Source: Luteimonas aquatica
Lineage (GTDB): Bacteria; Pseudomonadota; Gammaproteobacteria; Xanthomonadales; Xanthomonadaceae
DNA: 64,000 nt
Assembly: GCF_022662575.1 (NCBI RefSeq)
Contig: NZ_JALBFU010000002.1
Span: forward strand, 372,001-436,000
Direction of reading: 5' to 3'
Under the pieces are notes generated by a model. That model was not told where the DNA came from, did not search any database, and saw only the letters and a list, made by a program, of their open reading frames with translations. A program made the translations under genes and the position numbers. The stretch's first letter is position 1. Each line of letters begins with the position of its first letter. Of the stretch, positions 17,441 to 26,186 are shown in pieces.

Positions 17441-18031
17441 ATGGATGGCGCCATTGCCCTTGAACTGCCCGATGCCGACGTGCGCCTGGTCCGCGGCTGG
17501 CTGCCCCGCGCGCAGGCCGACGCGCTGTTCGCGGCCCTGCGCGCGGACGTGCCCTGGCAGGTGCACCGCATCCGCCTGTTCGGGCGCGAGGTCGATTCGC
17601 CGCGCCTGAGCTGCTGGATCGGCGATCCCGGCGCGGTCTATGTCTATTCCGGCATGCGCCATGCGCCCGAGCCCTGGCCGCCGGCGTTGCGGGCGGTGCG
17701 CGCCCGGCTCACGCGGACGCTCGCGCATCCCTTCAACAGCGTGCTCGCCAATCTCTACCGCGACGGACGCGACGCGATGGGCTGGCACAGCGACGACGAG
17801 CCCGAGCTCGGGCCCGAACCGCTGATCGCCTCGCTTTCGCTCGGCGCCACGCGGCGCTTCTCGCTCAAGCGCCGCGCGGGCCCCGCCGCGAAATGCACGG
17901 TCGAGCTCGAGCACGGCAGCATGTTGCTGATGGCCGCGGCCACCCAGCGGCATTATCGCCACGCCTTGCCCCGCACCGGCCGTCCGGTGGGCGAGCGCAT
18001 CAACCTGACCTTCCGGCGGATCCTGGCCTAG
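17441..18031 (+). CDS. alkB: AlkB-family alpha-ketoglutarate-dependent dioxygenase
   Basis: The product is 196 aa, similar to the ALKBH2/3-type bacterial AlkB. Iron and 2-oxoglutarate ligands are visible: the HxD in GWHSDDEPELG, the distal His in QRHYRHALPRTG, and the arginine motif RINLTFRRI at the C-terminus. LSLGATRRFSLK matches the family core. It should repair alkylated bases by oxidative demethylation. Its start lies 180 bp from the divergent etf-QO start, and the gene stands alone. Confidence 0.93.
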   Translation: MDGAIALELPDADVRLVRGWLPRAQADALFAALRADVPWQVHRIRLFGREVDSPRLSCWIGDPGAVYVYSGMRHAPEPWPPALRAVRARLTRTLAHPFNSVLANLYRDGRDAMGWHSDDEPELGPEPLIASLSLGATRRFSLKRRAGPAAKCTVELEHGSMLLMAAATQRHYRHALPRTGRPVGERINLTFRRILA

Positions 18032-18101
18032 GCGCGCTTCGCGGGGCGGGCGAGGCGCCGGGCAGCGTCGCAACCCGCATCGCCCGCGGGCCGCACGCGC
18101 A

Positions 18102-18461
18102 TCAGTCGAGATACTTCCAGCTGGAAGCGCCGTCGAGGCGGCGGATTCTCGCCCGGGCGAGAACTTCGGGCGGGAAGTTGCGCGCGTTCACGCCCACCGT
18201 GCTGTCCGGACGCTTCCGGCTGCGCTCGTGGTGCGTGACGCATCCGCAGCGCCGGCAGCGGAAGAATTCCAGCCGCCTGCCGCCCCAGGCATAGGCGGCG
18301 AGCGCATCGGACGCGGCGACCACGCGCACCGAGCCGGCGCGATAGTAGGCCCACAGGCTGCCATAGCGCCGGCAGATCGAGCAGTTGCAGTCGGTCAGGG
18401 TGCGCGGCCTGCGCACCACCTCGATGCGCACCGCGCCGCAATGGCAGGTGGCCGCGAGCAT
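18102..18461 (-). CDS. GFA/CENP-V domain protein (putative glutathione-dependent formaldehyde-activating type)
   Basis: The product is 119 aa. Zinc-binding cysteines occur in CHCGAVRIEV, CNCSICRRYGSLWAYY and FFRCRRCGCVTHHER, the usual order for the GFA fold. Many members with this fold have no demonstrated formaldehyde activity, so only the domain is claimed. A second, longer GFA-like protein occurs at 38668-39204. It follows the Mla-type operon 15 bp downstream of the lipoprotein stop and may be read with it. Confidence 0.85.
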   Translation of the reverse strand: MLAATCHCGAVRIEVVRRPRTLTDCNCSICRRYGSLWAYYRAGSVRVVAASDALAAYAWGGRRLEFFRCRRCGCVTHHERSRKRPDSTVGVNARNFPPEVLARARIRRLDGASSWKYLD

Positions 18462-18476
18462 GCCGGCGCCCTGCCG

Positions 18477-19175
18477 CTAGGGCGTCGTCGGCCTCGCCGG
18501 CGGCGCGGCATTGCCGGTCTGCAGGGTCCAGCCGGCGATCTCGCCGCCGACGCGTTCCAGGCTGCGCGAGAACGCCTCCACCACCTGCGCCACCTCCTTG
18601 TCGGCGGCCGGTTCGGCATGGCGGAAGGTGCGCGCGCCGACCACGCTCTGGTCGCTGGTGCGCAGCAGCTTGGCGCTGATCTCGATGGTGGCCGAGGGCA
18701 GGGCGTTGCCGGCGTAGTCGGCCTCGAAGCGGCGCATGTCCATGACCAGCTTGTAGTCGGCGGCGATGCCGGTGCCCTGGCGCGCGATCGCGTGGATGCG
18801 CCCGGAGTCCTCCAGCGCGCGGATGATGGTGTCCTCGAGCATGTCGCTGGGCAGCTTGGCCCAGGCGGCGCCCTTGTAGACCTGCACCTCGTCGGGCGTG
18901 GGGCGCACGGCGATGCGGAAGGTGTCGATCATGCGCGCGGCGGTCGGCGCACTCAGCGAGAGCTGCCAGTTCACCGCCGGCCACGACGGGTCCGCGGCGA
19001 CGCGCGGATCGGGCGCGTACAGCGTGGACTGCGCGCGATCGCCGCCGCCGCCGAGCAGGGCGCAGCCGCCGAGCAGGGCGGTGCAGGCCAGCAGCAGCGC
19101 GGCGGCCGCGGTGCGGGCCGGAATGCGCGGCGTGACGCGCGGCGAGGCATGGGAATGGGTGTCGGGCGTGCTCAT
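18477..19175 (-). CDS. ABC-type transport auxiliary lipoprotein (PqiC/YmbA-like)
   Basis: The product is 232 aa. A signal anchor followed by the lipobox LLGGC (Cys at about residue 38) marks a lipoprotein. The body resembles the ABC transport auxiliary family (PF03886 type): STLYAPDPRV, FRIAVRPTPDEVQVYKGAAWA and LEDTIIRALEDSG. Such proteins bridge MCE proteins to the outer membrane in Pqi and Mla-like systems. The ATG overlaps the MCE gene stop by 4 bases. It is the fourth gene of the lipid transport operon. Confidence 0.85.
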   Translation of the reverse strand: MSTPDTHSHASPRVTPRIPARTAAAALLLACTALLGGCALLGGGGDRAQSTLYAPDPRVAADPSWPAVNWQLSLSAPTAARMIDTFRIAVRPTPDEVQVYKGAAWAKLPSDMLEDTIIRALEDSGRIHAIARQGTGIAADYKLVMDMRRFEADYAGNALPSATIEISAKLLRTSDQSVVGARTFRHAEPAADKEVAQVVEAFSRSLERVGGEIAGWTLQTGNAAPPARPTTP

Positions 19176-20098
19176 TTGGGCTCGAACTCCTTGGGTGCGT
19201 CGCGTCCCAGCAGGTAGCGCGCCGGGCTTGCGTCGAGGCGGTCGCTGATGCGGCGCAGGTCGCGGATCAGCGATCGCAGCTCGCCCAGCGTCGGTCCCAG
19301 CTGCGACAGCCCGTCGTTGGCGAAGCTGCTGATGGCCGCGCGGTTCTCGTTGAGGATCTTGTCGGCGCCGCCGGCGGCCGAGTCGAGCCGGTTGAGCGTG
19401 CTGTCGAGCTTGGAGATCAGCGCCGGCAGCTTCTGCACCAGCTCGCGGTCGACGCTGCTGACGGCGCGATTGGTCGAATCGAGGGTGGTGTTGAGCTGCT
19501 CGGTGGCCTTGCGCGCATTGGCGACCAGCGCGCGCAGGTCCTCGCGCTGGTCGGAGATCGAGCCGGTGAGCGTATCGATGTTCTCCAGCGTCTTGGAGAC
19601 GTGGGCGATGTTCTTCTCGCTGAGCATGTTGTCCAGCCGCTCGAACAGCCGGTTGGCGGTGTCGGCGATGTTCTGCAGCGCCGAGGGCTCGGTGAGGATG
19701 ATCGGCACCTCGTGTCCCGGCGTTTCCAGCAGCGGCGGGCTGCGCGGATCGCCGCCGGTGAGCTGGATGATCGGGCTGCCGGTGAGGCTGGTCATCGACA
19801 GCTTGGCGCGCGTATCGGTCTTGATCGGCGCGGTGGCCTGCAGCTTCAGCCGCGCCACCACCGCGCGCGGGTCGTTGGGCGCCAGCTGCAGGCTCTCCAC
19901 CGTGCCGATGGCGATGCCGTTGTACTGCACGCTGCTGCCCTGGGTCAGGCCGGTCACCGGCTCGTGGAAGACCACGTCGTATTCGCGCCAGCTCCTGTCC
20001 GAGGAGTACTTGGCCGCCCACAGGCCGAAGCCGAGCAGGAACAGCGACACCAGGATGGTGAAGGTGCCGATCAGGACGTAATTGGCTTTGGTTTCCAT
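19172..20098 (-). CDS. MCE-domain (MlaD-like) lipid transport protein
   Basis: The product is 308 aa. One N-terminal helix (about residues 7-28) is followed by a single MCE domain: YDVVFHEPVTGLTQGSSVQYNGI, TKAKLSMTSLTG-like RAKLSMTSLTGSPIIQL. From about residue 140 to the end the protein is a long, probably helical, coiled region. MCE proteins form periplasmic rings that carry phospholipids between membranes. It works with the permease at 21072 and ATPase at 20248. A copy of the bipartite repeat separates it from the ATPase gene. Confidence 0.9.
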   Translation of the reverse strand: METKANYVLIGTFTILVSLFLLGFGLWAAKYSSDRSWREYDVVFHEPVTGLTQGSSVQYNGIAIGTVESLQLAPNDPRAVVARLKLQATAPIKTDTRAKLSMTSLTGSPIIQLTGGDPRSPPLLETPGHEVPIILTEPSALQNIADTANRLFERLDNMLSEKNIAHVSKTLENIDTLTGSISDQREDLRALVANARKATEQLNTTLDSTNRAVSSVDRELVQKLPALISKLDSTLNRLDSAAGGADKILNENRAAISSFANDGLSQLGPTLGELRSLIRDLRRISDRLDASPARYLLGRDAPKEFEPK

Positions 20099-20144
20099 GC
20101 GTGGAGTCTCTGAATCACGTTTCCGTATTCACTGGATCATGGCG

Positions 20145-20217
20145 ACTGCGCCGCCATCCGTGGCGCAGCCTTGTTGGCTCCGGACGGTCCGGCCCGGCCA
20201 TCCATGGCCGGGCGCTC
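20145..20217 (-). repeat. Bipartite repeat, copy D (inverted)
   Basis: Read on the minus strand it gives GAGCG, the hairpin CCCGGCCATGGATGGCCGGG, CCGGACCG, a 19-base unconserved spacer and then CGCCACGGATGGCGGCGCAG. It lies within the Mla operon between the ATPase and MCE genes. GCGGCGCG/CGCGCCGC at 20218-20262 forms the adjacent flanking hairpin and overlaps the ATPase stop. Confidence 0.75.
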
Positions 20218-20247
20218 GCGGCGCGGCAAACGCCTTGTGGGCGCTTG

Positions 20248-21075
20248 CTAAGCACGCGCCGCTCGCCCGCGCGGGCCGTTGAAGTATTCCTGCACCCAGG
20301 GATGGTCCAGCCGCTCCAGCTCCGCGACCGGGCCGACGGCGATGACGCGCTTGTCGGCCAGCACGGCGATCCGGTCGCAGATAGCGTACAGGGTGTCGAG
20401 GTCGTGGGTGATGAGGAAGACGGTCAGGCCCAGCGCCTGCTGCAGGGTGCGGATGAGGTGGTCGAAGGCGGCCGCGCCGATCGGGTCGAGACCCGCGGTG
20501 GGCTCGTCGAGGAACAGCAGCGGCGGGTCCATCGCCAGCGCGCGCGCCAGGCCGGCGCGCTTGCGCATGCCGCCGGACAGCTGCGAGGGCAGCTTGTCGA
20601 TGGCGTCGGCCGGCAGGCCGGCCAGCTTCACCTTCAGCAGCGCCAGCTCGTAGCGCCAGCTGTCCGGCAGCTGGCCGTGGTATTCCTTCAGCGGCACCTG
20701 CACGTTCTCGCCCACGGTCAGCGAGGAGAACAGCGCGCCGTCCTGGAACAGCACGCCGGTGTTGCGCTCGATGTGCTTGCGCACGCGGCTGTCGTCGGAG
20801 CGGGCGTCGACGCCCAGCACCTCGATCTGTCCGGCGTCGGGCTTGCGCAGGCCGAGGATGGAGCGCATCAGCACCGACTTGCCGGTGCCCGAGCCGCCGA
20901 CCACGCCGAGGATCTCGCCGCGCCTGACGTCGAGGTCGAGGTTCTCGTGCACGGTCTGCTCGCCGAAGCGGTTGACCAGGCCGCGGATGCGGATGATCGG
21001 TTCGCTCGCGCCCTCGTCGGCGGCTTCGCGTGCGGGATTCGGATCGGCGGGCGTCGAATGTTCCTGCATCGTCAC
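20248..21075 (-). CDS. MlaF-like ABC transporter ATP-binding protein
   Basis: The product is 275 aa. Walker A is GGSGTGKS, the signature LSGGMRKRAGLARALAMDP, Walker B LLFLDEPTAGLDP and the switch LITHDLDT. The GMRKR form of the signature is typical of Mla/Ttg2A-type ATPases. It powers lipid movement by the permease encoded immediately upstream, with which it overlaps by 4 bases. The N-terminal 25 residues are acidic and disordered-looking. Confidence 0.93.
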   Translation of the reverse strand: MTMQEHSTPADPNPAREAADEGASEPIIRIRGLVNRFGEQTVHENLDLDVRRGEILGVVGGSGTGKSVLMRSILGLRKPDAGQIEVLGVDARSDDSRVRKHIERNTGVLFQDGALFSSLTVGENVQVPLKEYHGQLPDSWRYELALLKVKLAGLPADAIDKLPSQLSGGMRKRAGLARALAMDPPLLFLDEPTAGLDPIGAAAFDHLIRTLQQALGLTVFLITHDLDTLYAICDRIAVLADKRVIAVGPVAELERLDHPWVQEYFNGPRGRAARA

Positions 21076-22193
21076 CAGCCCATGTGCATGAACCAGATCG
21101 CCGCCAGCGCGTCGATCACGATCACCAGCGAGATCGTCTGCACCACGCTGGAGGTGGTGCGCTCGCCCACCGACTGCGCGGTGCCTTCCACGCGCAGCCC
21201 TTCCAGGCAGCCGATCAGGCCGATGATGATGGCGAAGATCGGCGCCTTCGACATGCCCACCAGCACGTGGCGCAGCTCGACGGTGTCGTGCATGCGCGCG
21301 TAGTAGGCCTGCGGCGGGATGTCGAGGCTGAAGGCGCCCACCGACATGCCGCCGAGCAGGCCGGCGATCATCGCGATGAAAGTGAGCAGCGGCAGCATGA
21401 TCAGCAGCGCCAGCACGCGCGGGATCACCAGCAGGTCGATCGGATCCAGGCCGAGCGTGCGGATGGCGTCGACCTCCTCGCGGCTGACCATCGCGCCGAT
21501 CTGCGCGGTGAAGGCGCTGGCGGTGCGGCCGGCGAGCAGGATGGCGGTCAGCAGCACGCCGAACTCGCGCAGGAAGGCGATATTGACCAGCTCCACCACC
21601 AGGATGGTGGCGCCGAAGTCGGCCAGGATGGTCGAGCCGAGGAAGGCGATCACCGCGCCGACCAGGTACGAGAGCAGCGCCACCAGCGGCACCGCGTCCA
21701 GGCCGACCTGCTCCATGTGGTGCACGGTGGCGGTCAGGCGCAGCCGCCGCGGCTGCAGCGCGACCCGGCCGAGCTTGACCAGGTTCTCGCCGAGGAAGCT
21801 GACCAGGGCGACGATCGAATCCCAGTTGCCGCTCACCCCGCGGCCCAGGCGTTCCAGCGCCGCGGCCACGCCGTATTCGCGCTTGCGCTTGGGGCGCTCG
21901 TCGGCGACGTCCTCGATGGCCGCGACCAGGGCGTGGTGGTCCTCGCGGAAGACGAAGGCGTCGTAGTCCAGGCCGCTGCGCCGCGCGAAGCGCAGCAGCT
22001 GCAGCACGCCGGCCGAATCCAGGCGCTCGACCGCGCTCGCGTCCACGGCGCTGACCGTACCGGCCTCCTGCTCGCGCAGGACCGCGGCCACGTCCTCGGC
22101 CGTGTCCAGCGTCCAGTGCCCGCCCAGGCGCAGCCGACCACCGTCCTGCGGATCGGCGGTGATGCTGGGGGCCTGGGGCGCGGCGACACTCAT
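21072..22193 (-). CDS. STAS-fused MlaE-type permease
   Basis: The product is 373 aa. Residues about 15-95 form a STAS-like domain (VDASAVERLDSAGVLQLLRFA), a domain that in E. coli Mla is the separate protein MlaB. The rest is an MlaE permease with EQVGLDAVPLVALLSYLVGAV, VVELVNIAFLREFGVLLTAI, LAGRTASAFTAQIGAM and EVDAIRTLGLDPIDLLVIPR. The start at 22193 is preferred over 22265 because the extra residues are basic and non-homologous. It heads a four-gene lipid transport operon. No MlaC-like gene is visible. Confidence 0.92.
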   Translation of the reverse strand: MSVAAPQAPSITADPQDGGRLRLGGHWTLDTAEDVAAVLREQEAGTVSAVDASAVERLDSAGVLQLLRFARRSGLDYDAFVFREDHHALVAAIEDVADERPKRKREYGVAAALERLGRGVSGNWDSIVALVSFLGENLVKLGRVALQPRRLRLTATVHHMEQVGLDAVPLVALLSYLVGAVIAFLGSTILADFGATILVVELVNIAFLREFGVLLTAILLAGRTASAFTAQIGAMVSREEVDAIRTLGLDPIDLLVIPRVLALLIMLPLLTFIAMIAGLLGGMSVGAFSLDIPPQAYYARMHDTVELRHVLVGMSKAPIFAIIIGLIGCLEGLRVEGTAQSVGERTTSSVVQTISLVIVIDALAAIWFMHMGW

Positions 22194-22358
22194 GCGTGGA
22201 TAGGCGAGCCTGCTGGGAGGGGATGGTGGGCGCTGCCGGCGCAGCATACAGAGTAACGGATGCATGAAAACGGGGCTTTCATGAACGCATCATGGTGGCC
22301 GAGCCGCCGCGATGCGCCCAGGCCCGGCAAAAGCCGCGAAGGGGCGATGCCCGGGCCG

Positions 22359-22364
22359 TAGAAT
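22359..22364 (+). promoter_or_regulatory. Candidate -10 element for the ThrE-like gene
   Basis: TAGAAT matches the sigma-70 -10 consensus at 5 of 6 positions in the 259-bp divergent region between the permease and exporter genes, 89 bp before the ATG at 22453. No good -35 was found. The rest of the region shows nothing recognisable. Confidence 0.3.
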
Positions 22365-22452
22365 GCGCGATCCATGCCGATGCGCCCGCATCGCGCCCGC
22401 CCTCCGGCCTCGGGGACGCCGGACGAATACCGAACCCTTCCTTTCCGCCGCA

Positions 22453-23700
22453 ATGCGCCAGGCCTTTCCCACGACCATCGGCTACGCCGCCCGCATCGCC
22501 TTCGTGGCCGAGCTGGCCGAGCGCCTGCACAGCTACGGCACCACCGCGCAGCGGCTGGAAGGCGCGATCGTGGCCGTCTCGCAGACGCTCGGGCTGGAGT
22601 GCGAGCCCTGGGTCAATCCGACCGGGATGATCCTGGCCTTCAGCGATCCCAGCCGCCCGCCCGGCGACAGCGACACCACGCGGGTGATCCGCGTGCCGCC
22701 CGGCGACACCGACCTGTACAAGCTGTGCGAGGCCGACCGCATCGCCGAGGAGGTGATGGCGGGCAGGATCGGCCTGGCCGAGGGGCACGCCGCGCTGCGG
22801 GCGCTGGACCGTCCGGCGGGCTGGCGCGGCGTTTCGCTGCGGGTGCTGGCCTTCGGCCTGGCCTCGGCCAGCGTGGCCGGCCTGCTGCGCCTGCCGTGGC
22901 TGGACATCGCCACCGCCGGCCTGATCGGCGTGCTGGTGGGCTTGATCGAATGGTTCACGCCGCGGCGGCCGCGCCTGCGCGAGGCCAGCGATGCCATCGC
23001 CGCGATGGTGGCGGCCACGGTGGCGATCGCGGTCGCCGGCTTCGTCGGTCCGCTCAACCTCAATACCGTGGTGATCGCGTCCCTGATCGTGCTCATGCCG
23101 GGCATGGCGCTGACCAACGCGGTCAACGAACTCACCAGCCAGCACCTGGTCTCGGGCACCGCGCGCTTCGCCGGCGCGGTGAGCACGATGCTCAAGCTCA
23201 CCGTCGGCACCATGATCGCGCTGACCTTCGCGCAGATGCTCGGCATCGCGCCGCACGTGCGCGCGCTGCGCCCGCAGCCGGACTGGGTGGAATGGTGCGC
23301 GCTGCTCTCGGCCGCGTTCGCCTTCGCCGTGCTGTTCCGCGCCAACCGCCGCGATTATCCGGTGGTCATGCTGTCGGCGGCCACGGGTTATCTGGTCTCG
23401 CGCCTGGGCGGCGAGGCCTGGGGCAGCCCGGTGGGGATTTTCCTCTCGGCGATGATATTGACCGCCGCCGGCAACGGCTATGCGCGCTGGATCAAGCGTC
23501 CGGGCGCGGTGGTGCGCGTGCCCGGCATTATCCTGCTGGTGCCCGGCAGCACCAGCGTGCGCAGCCTGCTGACCTCGATCCAGCAGCAGGACCTGGCCGC
23601 GGGCCAGGAGGCCGCGCTGACCGTGCTGAACGTGCTGCTGGCGCTGGTGGCCGGCCTGCTGTTCGGCAACCTGCTGCTGCCGGCGCGGCGGAATCTGTAG
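22453..23700 (+). CDS. ThrE-family threonine/serine exporter-like membrane protein
   Basis: The product is 415 aa. A soluble N-terminal half contains LAERLHSYGTTAQRLE, the DUF1212-type motif. About ten membrane helices follow from residue 130, with FTPRRPRLREASDAIAAM and GIILLVPGSTSVRSL near the ends of the two halves. ThrE proteins export L-threonine and L-serine by proton exchange. The threonine operon lies elsewhere in this window, so the pairing is only thematic. Start 22453 is chosen because upstream in-frame residues are low-complexity. No ribosome binding site is visible. Confidence 0.88.
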   Translation: MRQAFPTTIGYAARIAFVAELAERLHSYGTTAQRLEGAIVAVSQTLGLECEPWVNPTGMILAFSDPSRPPGDSDTTRVIRVPPGDTDLYKLCEADRIAEEVMAGRIGLAEGHAALRALDRPAGWRGVSLRVLAFGLASASVAGLLRLPWLDIATAGLIGVLVGLIEWFTPRRPRLREASDAIAAMVAATVAIAVAGFVGPLNLNTVVIASLIVLMPGMALTNAVNELTSQHLVSGTARFAGAVSTMLKLTVGTMIALTFAQMLGIAPHVRALRPQPDWVEWCALLSAAFAFAVLFRANRRDYPVVMLSAATGYLVSRLGGEAWGSPVGIFLSAMILTAAGNGYARWIKRPGAVVRVPGIILLVPGSTSVRSLLTSIQQQDLAAGQEAALTVLNVLLALVAGLLFGNLLLPARRNL

Positions 23701-23726
23701 CGCCGCGCCGGCGCGACTCGCCCGAC

Positions 23727-23754
23727 AAAAAAACGCCGGCGGGGGCCGGCGTTT
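23727..23754. terminator. Bidirectional intrinsic terminator between thrE-like and hns-like genes
   Basis: A perfect 10-bp stem, AAACGCCGGC and its complement, with a GGGG loop. On the minus strand it is followed by seven T residues, giving a strong terminator for the H-NS-like gene. On the plus strand it ends in GTTTGG. Confidence 0.85.
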
Positions 23755-23772
23755 GGTTCGATTCCCGATCGA

Positions 23773-24141
23773 TCACTTCTTGATCAGAAAATCCTCGGGC
23801 TTCTTGCCTTTCTTGACCTGCGCGGCCATCCACAGCGGCTGCTTGCCGCGCCCGCTCCAGGTTTCCTTGGGATTGGCGGGGTTGCGGTACTTCGGCGCCA
23901 CCTTGCCGAGCTTGCGTCCCTTGCGCGCGGGCGCCTTCTTGGCCGGACGGCCGGCGGACTTCCTGGCCGCGGCGCCGAACAGTTCCGCCAGGCTGTAGCC
24001 CTCGGCGGCGGCGGCGGCGACCAGCTTGGCGCGCACCGTGGCCACGGGCTTGCGCTTCTTCAGCGTGGTCTTGCGCTTCTTGGCCTGCGTGATCAGCGTA
24101 TCGAGTTCTTTGGCGGAAAGGCCGTTCAAGTCGATCGACAT
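23773..24141 (-). CDS. H-NS-like nucleoid protein
   Basis: The product is 122 aa. The C-terminal DNA-binding motif is unmistakable: KYRNPANPKETWSGRGKQP, preceded by a lysine/alanine-rich linker with GRPAKKAPARKGR, an AT-hook-like segment. The N-terminus, LSAKELDTLITQAKKRK, should form the coiled dimerisation part. H-NS proteins silence AT-rich DNA, notably transferred genes. GGAG lies 7 bp before the ATG. It is transcribed downstream of proS but separated by mutually exclusive hairpins at 24225-24269. Confidence 0.9.
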   Translation of the reverse strand: MSIDLNGLSAKELDTLITQAKKRKTTLKKRKPVATVRAKLVAAAAAEGYSLAELFGAAARKSAGRPAKKAPARKGRKLGKVAPKYRNPANPKETWSGRGKQPLWMAAQVKKGKKPEDFLIKK

Positions 24142-24224
24142 TCATGACTCCGGATTATGGCTAGGGGAATGCCAATCCGTGGCTCGTGGGTCGGCCTAGC
24201 CTAGCAAATTATGAATCGATGCCA

Positions 24225-24269
24225 AAATCGCGCGCGGGGATAATCCCGGCGCGCGATTTGCGCGCCGGG
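24225..24269 (-). terminator. proS terminator with an overlapping alternative hairpin
   Basis: Hairpin 1 (24225-24259) has 16-bp arms with one mismatch and a TAA loop, and on the minus strand ends in TTTT. Hairpin 2 (24245-24269) has perfect 10-bp arms CCCGGCGCGC/GCGCGCCGGG around a 5-base loop and uses one arm of hairpin 1. Both cannot form together. The pair sits between proS and the hns-like gene in the direction of transcription. Confidence 0.65.
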
Positions 24270-24307
24270 AATATCGTCCTGGCGATGCCGCCGGGCTCGC
24301 GCGAAAA

Positions 24308-26032
24308 TCAGCCCTGGGCGGGCGTCCGCAGGCGTTCCAGCAACGCCTCGCGCGTGATGTTTTCCGCGTCGCCGCCGCTGCGCGCGCGATATTCGAAGGT
24401 GCCCGCGGCCAGGCCGCGCTCGGAGACCACCACGCGATGCGGAATGCCGATCAGTTCGATGTCGGCGAACATCGCGCCGGGGCGCAGCCCGCGATCGTCG
24501 AGCAGCGTTTCGATGCCGGCGGCGTTGAGTTCGCCGTACAGGGCTTCGGCGGCGGCGGCGACGCCGGCGTCCTGCTTCGGATTGATCACGCACACCGCCA
24601 CCTGCCAGGGCGCCATCGGCGCCGGCCAGAGGATACCGGCCTCGTCGTGGTTCTGTTCGATCGCGGCGGCGACGATGCGGGTGACGCCGATGCCGTAGCA
24701 GCCCATCGCCAGCGGCTGCGCGCGTCCCTGCTCGTCGAGCACGGTGGCCTGCATGGCCTCGGAATACTTGCGTCCGAGCTGGAAGATGTGGCCGACCTCG
24801 ATGCCGCGGGCGATGGCGAGCGTGCCGCGGCCGTCGGGCGAGAGGTCGCCGGCGACGGCGTTGCGGATGTCGGCCACCGCGTCGGGTTCGGGCAGGTCGC
24901 GGCCCCAGTTGACGCCGGTCAGGTGGAAGCCGTCCTCGTTGGCGCCGACGACGAAGTCCGCCATCGCCGCGACTTCGCGGTCGGCGACCACGCGGATCTT
25001 GCCGCGCGGCCCGACCGGACCGAGGAAGCCGGGCTCGGCGCCGAGCGCTTCGAGGATTTCCGCCTCGGTGGCCAGGCGGTACTCGGCCAGGCCGTCCACC
25101 TTCGCCAGCTTGATCTCGTTGACCGCGTGATCGCCGCGCACCAGCGCCAGCACGAATTGCGGATTCGAATCGGCGTCGCGGCCGATGACGGCCACCGATT
25201 TCACCGTGCGCGCCAGCGGCAGGCCGAGCAGGGCGGCGACGTCCTCGCAGGTCTTCTGCGTGGGCGTGGAGGCCTTGCGCATGTCCTCGCCCGCCGCCGG
25301 ACGCGGGCCGGGCGGCAGCGCCTCGGCCGCCTCGACGTTGGCGGCGTAGTCGGAGCCGTCGGAGAAGATGATCGCGTCCTCGCCGGAGTCGGCCAGCACC
25401 TGGAATTCCTGGCTGGTGTCGCCGCCGATCTCGCCGCTGTCGGCGCGCACGGCGCGGAAGCGCAGGCCCAGGCGGGTGAATATCCGCGAATAGGCCTCGT
25501 GCATGTTGCGGTATTCGCGCGCCAGGTCCTCGTCGCTGAGGTGGAAGGAGTAGGCGTCCTTCATGATGAACTCGCGCGCGCGCATCACGCCGAAGCGCGG
25601 ACGCAGCTCGTCGCGGAACTTGGTGTTGATCTGGTAGAAGTTCACCGGCAGCTGCTTGTAGCTGGCCAGCTCGTTGCGCGCGAAATCGGTGATGACTTCC
25701 TCGGCCGTGGGCGCGTAGCAGAATTCCTGCTCCTTGCGGTCCTGCAGGCGCAGCAGCAGGTGGCCGTAGCGCTGCCAGCGGCCGGTCTCTTCCCACAGCT
25801 CCTTGGGCTGGACGGTGGGCATCAGCACCTCGATCGCGCCGGCGCGGTTCATCTCCTCGCGCACGGCCGTCTCCACCTTGCGCAGCACGCGCAGGCCCAG
25901 CGGCGACCAGGTGTAGATGCCGGCGGCGAGTTTGCGCAGCATGCCGGCCTTGAGCATCAGCTTGTGGCTGACGATCTCGGCGTCGGCGGGAGTTTCCTTT
26001 TCGGTGCGGAGGTGGAACTGCGACAGGCGCAT
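24308..26032 (-). CDS. proS: Prolyl-tRNA synthetase
   Basis: The product is 574 aa, the bacterial type with an inserted editing domain (about residues 225-400). Class II motifs are visible: [21 protein letters not shown] (motif 2), [29 protein letters not shown], and motif 3 in [18 protein letters not shown]. It charges tRNA-Pro. A start at 26077 would add 15 residues. The ATG at 26032 gives [19 protein letters not shown], colinear with E. coli ProS, and is preferred. Confidence 0.97.
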   Translation of the reverse strand: MRLSQFHLRTEKETPADAEIVSHKLMLKAGMLRKLAAGIYTWSPLGLRVLRKVETAVREEMNRAGAIEVLMPTVQPKELWEETGRWQRYGHLLLRLQDRKEQEFCYAPTAEEVITDFARNELASYKQLPVNFYQINTKFRDELRPRFGVMRAREFIMKDAYSFHLSDEDLAREYRNMHEAYSRIFTRLGLRFRAVRADSGEIGGDTSQEFQVLADSGEDAIIFSDGSDYAANVEAAEALPPGPRPAAGEDMRKASTPTQKTCEDVAALLGLPLARTVKSVAVIGRDADSNPQFVLALVRGDHAVNEIKLAKVDGLAEYRLATEAEILEALGAEPGFLGPVGPRGKIRVVADREVAAMADFVVGANEDGFHLTGVNWGRDLPEPDAVADIRNAVAGDLSPDGRGTLAIARGIEVGHIFQLGRKYSEAMQATVLDEQGRAQPLAMGCYGIGVTRIVAAAIEQNHDEAGILWPAPMAPWQVAVCVINPKQDAGVAAAAEALYGELNAAGIETLLDDRGLRPGAMFADIELIGIPHRVVVSERGLAAGTFEYRARSGGDAENITREALLERLRTPAQG

Positions 26033-26186
26033 GCGAGGCGGTCGGGAAGCGGGGAGATCCGACATTCTGCCATGCATGGACGCGCCCCGGCGGGCGCGGC
26101 GGGGTCATCGGCGGTGCGCCCGCGGCGCCGACGCGGGGCGGATTCGCCGGGGTTTTGCGCGGCGAACGCCCGGCCGCCGGCGCGCC

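Noticed and set aside
22374-23783. Alternative plus-strand frame across the ThrE-like gene
   Set aside because: The other frame gives clear membrane helices and family motifs. This one is arginine-rich and runs past the terminator at 23727.
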